Shown here: one piece after another, positions 6,900-13,909 of the stretch
Layout of the letters: every line of letters begins with the position of its first letter
Numbering within the stretch: position 1 is the stretch's first letter
DNA from: an uncultured Planctomycetaceae bacterium
GTDB lineage: Bacteria > Planctomycetota > Planctomycetia > Planctomycetales > Planctomycetaceae
Length of the DNA stretch: 18,291 nt
Reading direction: 5' to 3'
Assembly: GCA_903823545.1 (NCBI GenBank)
Contig: CAIJTL010000707.1
Location: forward strand, 1-18,291
Program-made: the position numbers and the translations under genes
Notes under the pieces: generated by a model
The model's input: only the letters and a program-made list of their open reading frames with translations
Databases searched by the model: none
What the model was told of the DNA's origin: nothing

Positions 6900-9800
6900 A
6901 TGCGTCATCAAAGAAGCCCGTCATCTGAGAGAAGCCGTTTTGATGCTGGAAAACAAACCCGAAGTAGGAGCGAGGGGGTCGGGAAGCCAAACAGGGAATC
7001 GCCCTCGCTCACGCTTCGGGTTAGTTTTGAAAACGCCTCTAAGCAATCGGCTCGTCACGCGGAGCGTGACGGCTACGTAGCTCTATCCCGGCTGTGTTCC
7101 ACAGTCCTTGTGCTCTGTTTTGTATTCGTCACTCTCGCGAATTCGGTAAGCGCCGACGATCAACAGCACTGGTCGTTTCGCCCACTTCGGCGACCAACGC
7201 TGCCAGCAGTCAAAGATTCGATGCGAACGCGAATGCCGATTGATCGCTTCATTCAGGCTAAATTAGAGTCCAACGGACTAGCGCTCACTCGCGATGCGGA
7301 TCGAGCGACTTTGGTTCGCCGGGTCGCCTTTGACCTGACTGGCCTGCCTCCTTCGCAACACGACATTCGCGAATTTGAAGCGGATCAGTCTCCGGATGCT
7401 TATGAGCGCATGGTCGATCGATTCCTGGCCTCGCCCCATTACGGCGAACGGTGGGGGAAGTGGTGGCTCGACGTCGCCGGATACGCGGACTCGAACGGCT
7501 ATTTCAACGCAGATAGCGACCGACCACTCGCTTATCGCTACCGTGACTATGTCATTCGCTCGATGAACGAAGATAAGCCGTTTGACGAATTCGTCCGCGA
7601 ACAAATCGCCGGCGATGAACTCAGCGGCTTTGATCCGAAGCTACACGAACGGGCCGCAACACCCCGCATGATTGAGCTGCTGGAGGCGACTCACTTTCTG
7701 CGAAACGGTCCGGATGGATCGGGCGAAAGCGATGGTAATCCGGAAGAAGTTCGCATCGACCGTTACTACGCGCTCGACGGAACTCAACAGGTTTTGGGCT
7801 CTTCGTTGCTGGGGCTGACGATTCAATGCGCCAAGTGCCACGACCACAAGTTCGAACCAATCCCACAACGCGACTACTATCAACTTCAAGCGTTTCTATT
7901 TCCGATCTTCAACCTTGATCACTGGATCAAGCCCAACGATCGCTTCGTCCATGCCAGCCTACCTGGAGAAGTCGAAGCCTGGGAATCGCGTCAGCAAGAA
8001 CTCGAACGACAAGTCGCCATCGCACGGACAGAATTCAGCCGTTGGGTGCGCGAACATCGTCCCACCGCGGCGGCACTTTTTACTGACGACTTCGATGGAC
8101 CAGAAGCATCCTTCGCTGAGAACTGGTCGAATACCGCCCCCGGCGACGACGCACCCGGTGGAACCGCGGTCGTGCAACTGCTCACTTCCACTGCCGCGCC
8201 GCCGGAGCCGCCTACCGCCGTGCGAACGAACGGCACATTGCAGCTCATCGAAGGAGGAGCGACTGGCGACAAATGGCTCTCAACCAAGAAGAGCTTTGAT
8301 TGGACGCCAAACAAGCCGGGAGAATGGATTCAGGTCACATTCGATTTGCTCGACAACAAAGTCCGGCCCGATGAAGCCCCCGCCGCTCGCATTGCGTTCT
8401 TTTTGTCGCTGTGCGATTTCAACGACAACGGCAAGATCGCTGGTGGCAACATCCTGTTCGATGGAAACCCCGCCGGTGGCGCGGCGGTCTTCGTCGATTA
8501 CCCCGGCTCAGATCAAGTTCAACGCGGAACGATCGGCACGAGCGGTTACGTTCCCGGACGCAACTTCGGTGTGCGAGTCACCAACATCGACAACAAGAAG
8601 TTTCGACTCGAACAACTCGTCGATTGGATCGCTGATGACAAGCCGCTCGAACTTGCTGAAACAGATCTGCCCGATGGCGGCTTCGGATTTGAGTTCTGTT
8701 GCGGACGCAGTTTCATCGTTGATAACGTCGTCATCGAATCCTCGTCGGGCCAATCGAATGATGAGGCCACACAATCAGCACTGAAGAAGTTTCGCGACGA
8801 TTACGACACTCGCCGCAAGGCGCTGACCGAGGCGACTCAAAATCTGCAGAAACAAAAAACGGCGCGCCCCGGCAAAATCGCCTGGGCATCCGACCTCTCT
8901 GCTGAACCACCCAAAGTCCCGCTGCTCGTACGCGGCAATGTGATGACTCCGGGAGAACTCGTCTCCGCCACGACGCTTCGCGCGCTGAGTGATGACGATG
9001 CCTCCAAGGGCGAACTCAGCACCAATACCAGTAAGGGCGCGAATCCTTCCTCGCGAACAACAGGCCGACGCACATCTCTGGCCGACTGGCTTACCAATCG
9101 CGATTCGCGAGCCGCCGCGCTGATGGCTCGCGTCCAGGCGAATCGAGTTTGGCAGCGTCACTTCGGTCGAGGGATTGTGGCGACAGCAGAAAACCTTGGA
9201 GTCAGCGGTGCTGTGCCGAGTCATCCTGAATTACTGGAGTGGCTGGCGGCGGAGCTTGTGGGGCAAGCTGAATCAGAATCCAATAGCTGGTCACTCAAAC
9301 GACTGCATCGCGCAATCATGAACTCCGCCACCTATCGGCAGGACAGTTCGCTCAACGAAGCCGCGCTCGAAGCCGATCCGGACAACCGTTGGCTGTGGCG
9401 ATACCCCGTTCGACGCTTAGACGCGGAAGCAATTCGTGACGGCATGTTGAGCGTTAGCGGCGAACTTGATCGACGCTTCGGTGGGCCATACATCCCCACG
9501 CAACGATCGAGTGCTGCCGAAGTGCTCATCGCAGAAACACAACCGGGAGCCAAGCGTCGATCGGTCTACTTGCAACAACGGAGAACGCAAACCGTCAGCC
9601 TGCTGAATTTGTTCGACGCCCCATCGGTCACGTTCAACTGCGTGCAGCGACCGACAACGACAATGCCGCTGCAATCGCTCAGCCTGCTGAACTCCGAATT
9701 CGCACTCGCTCGATCCCGCGAGATGGCCAAACGCTTGGATGCTGAATCAACTCCTCATCCACGTCATCGCATCCGTCTGGCGTTTGAGCTATCCAGTGGT

Positions 9801-9953
9801 CGCTTGCCGAATGACGAAGAGCTACGGCAATCGTTGCAATTCATCGAAGAGCAAACACGCCTCTACGAACCAGCCACCGACGCGACTATTCGAGCCTGGT
9901 CAGACCTGTGCCAAATGCTGCTCGCGTCGAACGGGTTCTTGTATGTCGAGTGA
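6900..9953 (+). CDS. DUF1549/DUF1553 (PSCyt2/PSD1) secreted protein with jelly-roll insert
   Basis: A 1017-residue exported protein of the type abundant in planctomycetes. The hydrophobic signal segment is at about 67-85 (STVLVLCFVFVTL...SVSA), followed by HWSFRPL, the usual start of DUF1549. The DUF1549 domain spans about 88-345 and includes FDLTGLPPS, YGERWGKWWLDVAGY and the CAKCH motif (C310, C313, H314), a possible heme or metal site. Residues about 394-615 (DDFDGP...SFIVDNVVIES) look like a lectin-like beta sandwich inserted between the domains. DUF1553 spans about 725-1000, with NRVWQRHFGRGIV, PSHPELLEWLA, NSATYRQ and NSEFALARS. These proteins are usually followed by a DUF1501 gene; here a rodA-like gene follows instead. 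The first 65 residues are largely encoded by two palindromic repeats, so the true start may be downstream, for example GTG 7110. Biochemical role unknown; polysaccharide breakdown has been suggested for the family. Confidence 0.88.
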   Translation: MRHQRSPSSERSRFDAGKQTRSRSEGVGKPNRESPSLTLRVSFENASKQSARHAERDGYVALSRLCSTVLVLCFVFVTLANSVSADDQQHWSFRPLRRPTLPAVKDSMRTRMPIDRFIQAKLESNGLALTRDADRATLVRRVAFDLTGLPPSQHDIREFEADQSPDAYERMVDRFLASPHYGERWGKWWLDVAGYADSNGYFNADSDRPLAYRYRDYVIRSMNEDKPFDEFVREQIAGDELSGFDPKLHERAATPRMIELLEATHFLRNGPDGSGESDGNPEEVRIDRYYALDGTQQVLGSSLLGLTIQCAKCHDHKFEPIPQRDYYQLQAFLFPIFNLDHWIKPNDRFVHASLPGEVEAWESRQQELERQVAIARTEFSRWVREHRPTAAALFTDDFDGPEASFAENWSNTAPGDDAPGGTAVVQLLTSTAAPPEPPTAVRTNGTLQLIEGGATGDKWLSTKKSFDWTPNKPGEWIQVTFDLLDNKVRPDEAPAARIAFFLSLCDFNDNGKIAGGNILFDGNPAGGAAVFVDYPGSDQVQRGTIGTSGYVPGRNFGVRVTNIDNKKFRLEQLVDWIADDKPLELAETDLPDGGFGFEFCCGRSFIVDNVVIESSSGQSNDEATQSALKKFRDDYDTRRKALTEATQNLQKQKTARPGKIAWASDLSAEPPKVPLLVRGNVMTPGELVSATTLRALSDDDASKGELSTNTSKGANPSSRTTGRRTSLADWLTNRDSRAAALMARVQANRVWQRHFGRGIVATAENLGVSGAVPSHPELLEWLAAELVGQAESESNSWSLKRLHRAIMNSATYRQDSSLNEAALEADPDNRWLWRYPVRRLDAEAIRDGMLSVSGELDRRFGGPYIPTQRSSAAEVLIAETQPGAKRRSVYLQQRRTQTVSLLNLFDAPSVTFNCVQRPTTTMPLQSLSLLNSEFALARSREMAKRLDAESTPHPRHRIRLAFELSSGRLPNDEELRQSLQFIEEQTRLYEPATDATIRAWSDLCQMLLASNGFLYVE
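6956..7024. repeat. Palindromic element (AACCCGAAGCG family)
   Basis: The arms AACCCGAAG...GCGAGGG (6956-6976) and CCCTCGCTCACGCTTCGGGTT (7002-7022) pair at 18 of 21 positions around a 25-base spacer. It lies in the 5' part of the DUF1549/DUF1553 reading frame. The core of the right arm (CCCTCGC..GCTTCGGGTTAG) is shared with the element at 17022-17090. Confidence 0.8.
7053..7071. repeat. Short hairpin CGTCACGC-GGA-GCGTGACG
   Basis: A perfect 8-base-pair stem (7053-7060 with 7064-7071) with a GGA loop, followed by GCTACG. I believe this unit is a frequent dispersed repeat in planctomycete genomes, but only one copy is in the window. It lies just upstream of the signal peptide codons of the DUF1549/DUF1553 gene. 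Confidence 0.55.
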
Positions 9954-10110
9954 TTGGCACATTTCAGTGCAAATCCTTCACTGACTATCCGAGATCACAG
10001 CCTTTTGTCGAGAACTTCAAAGCACGCATTGAGTCGCTGCAATCCGGCGTTCTCAACATCTGCAGTTTTCAGCTAGCCTCTGCGTCGTGTTTGTGATTTC
10101 TCACGACGGA

Positions 10111-11346
10111 ATGGAATCCATGTGGCGGCAAGTTCCTTGGTCAATCGTTATTTGTTCAGTCCTATTGATGGGACTGGGGTTGAGTGGCATAGCGCGCGGA
10201 GATGAATTGTCGGGGCGAGGAGTCTTCTTCAATTCTCAATTGTTGTGGGTTGCGATGTCGCTCCCCGCGATGTGGCTAGCGACCTTGGTTCCTTTTCGAT
10301 TGTTGAAACCGTTGGCTTATCCGGTGTTTTGGATCAGCCTGCTGTTGCTCGTCGTGGCTTTGATGATGCCCAGTGTTAACGGAGCACGGTGTTGGATCCC
10401 ACTTGGCTTCATGAAGTACCAGCCGTCTGAAACGGCGAAGCTCGCGTATGTGCTTGCGCTGGCCCAATACTTGATGTACCGCGACAACTTTCGTCGGCTA
10501 ACGGGGCTGCTGGTGCCGTTCGTGCTGACGCTCGTTCCCTTCGTCCTGATTCTACGCGAGCCGGATCTTGGCACCGCTTTGCTGTTTCTGCCGACGTTGT
10601 TTGCCATGCTCTTCGCGGCAGGTGCGAGGCCGCGTCATTTGGCTTTCATCGTGACATTGGGAATGCTGGCTACGCCGTTTTTGTGGATGGGAATGAACGC
10701 CGAGCAAAGGTCTCGCATCGTGTCGTTGTTTCAACAGAAGGATGGCGGCGAGGCTCCGCGTGGCGATGCTTATCAGCAGCATCAGTCGAAGCGAGTGCTT
10801 GCGCTCGGGGGCATTTGGGGAAGCGAAATCACGGGAGAAGCTGCCGATGTCGTCGTCTGCCCGCATTGTGAAAAACGGATTTGGGGAACGGTCGAGGCAA
10901 CTCGCGGCAAAGAGGTGCAATGTCCGCGCTGTTCGCAGAATTTCGCTCCGACGAAACGCTCTGCGTATTCGTTGCCGGAATCTCGCACCGACTTCATCTT
11001 CTGTTTGATCGGTGAGCGTTGGGGCCTTGTCGGCTGTTCGCTGACGCTGTTGTTGTATGTCGTATTGATTGGCCGTGGACTGATGGTTGCTGCCGACACA
11101 CAGGAACCGTTCGGTCGCCTTTTGGCTGTCGGTATCGTTGCGCTACTCGCATCTCAAACCATCATTAACACCGGCATGACCTGCGGCCTGATGCCTGTGA
11201 CAGGAATCACGCTGCCGCTCGTCAGCTATGGCGGTTCAAGCTTGCTCATGACAGCGGTCGGAATCGGTCTGCTAATCAATGTCGGCATGAGACCTGGTTA
11301 CGAAGTTTCCGGCGAGCCGTTCCGTTGGCACACGGCGATGACGTAA
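10111..11346 (+). CDS. rodA: RodA/FtsW-family peptidoglycan glycosyltransferase with zinc-ribbon insert
   Basis: A 411-residue SEDS-family membrane protein; RodA polymerises lipid II into glycan strands during elongation, together with a class B PBP. Signatures, numbered from ATG 10111: [10 protein letters not shown] around 102-111, EPDLGTALL at 150-158, SRTDFIF with Asp294 equivalent to the catalytic Asp of RodA, and [19 protein letters not shown] at 359-377. RodA is favoured over FtsW by the EPDLGT context and the ITLP...YGGSS form. Unusually, the extracytoplasmic loop between [15 protein letters not shown] and the catalytic LPESRTDF contains a four-cysteine zinc ribbon: CPHC at 250-253 and CPRC at 271-274. 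ATG 10111 was chosen; ATG 10120 is equally possible, and GTG 10087 is an unlikely extension. The 157 bases upstream hold no other recognisable feature. No mre or PBP genes are adjacent. Confidence 0.88.
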   Translation: MESMWRQVPWSIVICSVLLMGLGLSGIARGDELSGRGVFFNSQLLWVAMSLPAMWLATLVPFRLLKPLAYPVFWISLLLLVVALMMPSVNGARCWIPLGFMKYQPSETAKLAYVLALAQYLMYRDNFRRLTGLLVPFVLTLVPFVLILREPDLGTALLFLPTLFAMLFAAGARPRHLAFIVTLGMLATPFLWMGMNAEQRSRIVSLFQQKDGGEAPRGDAYQQHQSKRVLALGGIWGSEITGEAADVVVCPHCEKRIWGTVEATRGKEVQCPRCSQNFAPTKRSAYSLPESRTDFIFCLIGERWGLVGCSLTLLLYVVLIGRGLMVAADTQEPFGRLLAVGIVALLASQTIINTGMTCGLMPVTGITLPLVSYGGSSLLMTAVGIGLLINVGMRPGYEVSGEPFRWHTAMT

Positions 11347-11457
11347 AACCCGTTGGAGTGTTGCGGCACGACGCAGCCCTCAGACATCGGGAATAACGGC
11401 ATTCGTCATTCAAAACAGCGTCCTCCGGGACAATCGACTTTGCATAAGACCGACTTT

Positions 11458-11521
11458 CTGGAGTGCGTGATTCGTTATTCCAATTGATCTAAGGGCGGTG
11501 CCGTGCCACCGCACTCCAGGG
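11458..11521. repeat. Inverted repeat with CTGGAGTGCG / CGCACTCCAG ends
   Basis: CTGGAGTGCG at 11458-11467 pairs perfectly with CGCACTCCAG at 11510-11519, and GCGGTG...CACCGC forms an inner stem near 11495-11511. A further degenerate copy of the same arm, TTGGAGTGTTGCGGCACG, starts near 11353, so the 180-base spacer is framed by related inverted sequences. The final AGGG (11518-11521) is well placed as ribosome binding site of the following gene. Confidence 0.6.
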
Positions 11522-11526
11522 TTTGA

Positions 11527-13764
11527 ATGAACTCCGACCTCCCGCGACATGATGTTGTTCTCTGGGGCGTCGGTCACACGAATGCTCACATCTTGCGAAT
11601 GTGGCGTCAGGAGCCGCCGCGAGAGACTCGACTCACCTGTGTGTCGAATTTCTCAGTTGCAACTTACAGCGGCATGTTGCCGGGAGTACTCGCGGGGCTG
11701 TACTCACCGGAACGAATGGAGATCGATCTCGTTCGATTGTGTGCTGCGGCAGGAGCTCGCTTGATCGTCGGAAATGTGACCGGAATCGACTTGGCGGCGA
11801 AACGGCTGCAGATCGACGACCGACCGCCGATTCCGTTTGATGTACTGTCGATAGGCATCGGTTCTCAGCCATCCTTTCAAAACGTCACCGAGATCGACGA
11901 GTCGGTGATCCCTATCAAACCGATGCAGACATTCGTCGCTCGATTCGATCAACGGCTGGCGTCCCTCGGCGCTAACCCAACGCGTGTGGCCGTCGTCGGC
12001 GCGGGAGCGGGAGGCGTTGAGATCGCGCTCTGCGTTGCCGCTCGGTTGCGATCTGTTCTTGGAACGAAGCCGTTCGAAATCACGCTTCTCAATGCTTCGG
12101 ATCAACTTCTCGGTGGAGTGACCGACAAAACGGCAAGCGTCATTCGTCGAGAGCTTGTATCGCGAAACGTTCGATTGGTTCTCGGTCATCGCGTGACCCG
12201 CGTCGCATTGGGTGCGATCACGCTCGCCAATGGCGATGAGATACCAGCAGATCTCGTCATCTGGGCAACTGGTGCCGAAGGTTCTCCTGTACTTCGACAA
12301 CTCGGACTGCCGACGGACGATCGCGGCTTTTTGTTGACTCGACCGACGCTGCAAACGGTTGGCCATGATTCGATCTTCGCCGTCGGCGATTCCGGCACAT
12401 TGCGAGATCATCCGATACCGAAGGCGGGAGTCTATGCCGTGCGGCAAGGGCCAGTGTTGTGGGACAACATCAATTGCCTTCTTCAAAAACAGCCTCTACG
12501 TGAATTCCGACCGCAATCCAGTTTTCTGAAACTGCTCAACCTTGGTGACGGTCGAGCGGTCGGTGAGTCGCACGGTTGGACGTTTTCTGGTCGTTGGGTC
12601 TGGAAATGGAAAGACCACATCGACAGTAAGTTCATGGCGATGTTCCAAGACTATCGGCCGATGCAGGCACAACCCGCCAATTCCGAGATCACACCGAAAC
12701 CAATGCGTTGCACTGGCTGCGGCGGAAAAATTGGCGGTTCGGTGCTGTCGCGCGTCTTGCGACGCTTGGACATTCCACGCCACGAACACGTGGAACTCGG
12801 ACTCGAATCACCGGACGATGCGGCGGTCATTCGATTGCCTTTGGGATCAGCTCTCAATGCGACGGTCGACTTCTTCGCTGCCCCGTTCGATGATCCGTTT
12901 ACCGTCGGTCGGCTGGCAGCCTTGCACGCGGCGAGTGATTGCTTCGCAACCGGAGCAAAGCCGGTCGGAGCCCTCGCATCAGTCACGATTCCGGTCGGCA
13001 CGGCTCGCCAGCAAGAAGAGCTGTTGTATGAACTCCTCTCCGGTGCGTTGCAAGAACTACGTGCGATGGGAGCGACTCTGATAGGCGGTCACACGATCGA
13101 AGGACCGCAACTGACGATCGGCTTCACCATCCTCGCCGAACAAATCGGAACTCCTCGCACGAAGGGGCAACTCCGAGTCGGAGATCTCTTGGTTCTCACA
13201 AAGCCGCTTGGAGCGGGAATCCTGTTGGCTGCACACGCTCAAGCACGCTGCCCAGCGGATGGGTTTCAATCACTCGTGCGAACCATGCTCATCAGCAATC
13301 AAGCCGCCGCGAATCTCTGCGATGAATTTGACATTCGAGGCCTGACGGACATCACTGGCTTTGGCTTGGCAGGGCACTTGTTGGAGATGCTGAGAGCCAG
13401 CAATCTGGCTGCGGAGTTGTCCCTCTCTTCAATTCCGTTGCTCGACGGAGTACTCGAATTGCTGGCGGAAGGAATCGAAAGCACTCTGGCCCCAGCGAAT
13501 CGCGACGCCGAAGTCGATATCGACGAAGACGAATCAATCAGTCGATCGCCTCGCTACGCGGCATTGTTCGATCCACAAACTTGCGGCGGTTTGCTGATGG
13601 GAGTTCCGGCTCAGTTTGTCGACGAGGTGCTGACTCGACTGTCGCAACAAAGCCCCGTGCCAGCCACAGTCATCGGGCGCGTCGTTGAATCGGTTCGAAC
13701 GGAGCCACGACTGCGTCTGGCCACACTAATTCGAAGTGTCATCGAGGGCGGACGCTTCACGTGA
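11527..13764 (+). CDS. selD: NDH-2-like FAD/NAD(P)H oxidoreductase fused to selenide, water dikinase (SelD)
   Basis: A 745-residue two-domain cytoplasmic protein. Residues 8-375 form a pyridine nucleotide-disulfide oxidoreductase of the NDH-2 type: first Rossmann motif VLWGVGHTNAHIL at 11-23, second GAGAGGVEIA at 158-167, and IFAVGDSG at 283-290 for FAD. Residues 393-745 are SelD, which makes selenophosphate from selenide and ATP. The catalytic pair is Cys398 and Lys401 in GCGGKIG; Mg/ATP ligands are in SPDDAAVI (430-431), TVDFF (Asp448), ASDCFATGAKP (Asp471), TDITGFGL (Asp608) and DPQTCGGLL (682-690). The catalytic residue is TGC Cys, not selenocysteine. NDH-SelD fusions are known in several bacteria and some eukaryotes; the oxidoreductase probably helps supply reduced selenium, but this is inferred. 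AGGG at 11518-11521 precedes ATG 11527 by five bases. No selA, selB or 2-selenouridine synthase gene is in the window. Confidence 0.93.
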   Translation: MNSDLPRHDVVLWGVGHTNAHILRMWRQEPPRETRLTCVSNFSVATYSGMLPGVLAGLYSPERMEIDLVRLCAAAGARLIVGNVTGIDLAAKRLQIDDRPPIPFDVLSIGIGSQPSFQNVTEIDESVIPIKPMQTFVARFDQRLASLGANPTRVAVVGAGAGGVEIALCVAARLRSVLGTKPFEITLLNASDQLLGGVTDKTASVIRRELVSRNVRLVLGHRVTRVALGAITLANGDEIPADLVIWATGAEGSPVLRQLGLPTDDRGFLLTRPTLQTVGHDSIFAVGDSGTLRDHPIPKAGVYAVRQGPVLWDNINCLLQKQPLREFRPQSSFLKLLNLGDGRAVGESHGWTFSGRWVWKWKDHIDSKFMAMFQDYRPMQAQPANSEITPKPMRCTGCGGKIGGSVLSRVLRRLDIPRHEHVELGLESPDDAAVIRLPLGSALNATVDFFAAPFDDPFTVGRLAALHAASDCFATGAKPVGALASVTIPVGTARQQEELLYELLSGALQELRAMGATLIGGHTIEGPQLTIGFTILAEQIGTPRTKGQLRVGDLLVLTKPLGAGILLAAHAQARCPADGFQSLVRTMLISNQAAANLCDEFDIRGLTDITGFGLAGHLLEMLRASNLAAELSLSSIPLLDGVLELLAEGIESTLAPANRDAEVDIDEDESISRSPRYAALFDPQTCGGLLMGVPAQFVDEVLTRLSQQSPVPATVIGRVVESVRTEPRLRLATLIRSVIEGGRFT

Positions 13765-13784
13765 CGTCGAAATCGGAACGCCGT

Positions 13785-13816
13785 GAAACGCTCGCTCTCG
13801 CTGACGTTTCGGGTTC
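13785..13816. repeat. Degenerate repeat fragment related to the AACCCGAAGCG family
   Basis: ACGCTCGCTCTCGCTGACG then TTTCGGGTTCGTGA resembles one arm of the palindromes at 6956-7024 and 17022-17090, and GAAACG (13785-13790) with CGTTTC (13805-13810) forms a short stem. It lies in the 145-base spacer between the SelD fusion and the FhcA gene. The rest of that spacer shows no clear promoter. Confidence 0.4.
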
Positions 13817-13909
13817 GTGAGGTGACACCGAATCTTTCGTTGCAGCGGACGGCGTTTCGTAAGACACTCCCCACCTCACCAGGACTGGTTTTCGATTCGA
13901 TTGAAATGA

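Noticed and set aside
7915..8784. Plus-strand frame of 289 codons within the DUF1549/DUF1553 gene
   Set aside because: It is a shifted frame of the real gene with Ser/Arg/Pro-rich sequence and no domain; the main frame runs without interruption through it.
12718..12720. Possible selenocysteine in SelD
   Set aside because: The catalytic codon is TGC, a normal cysteine, and the frame contains no in-frame TGA before the stop.
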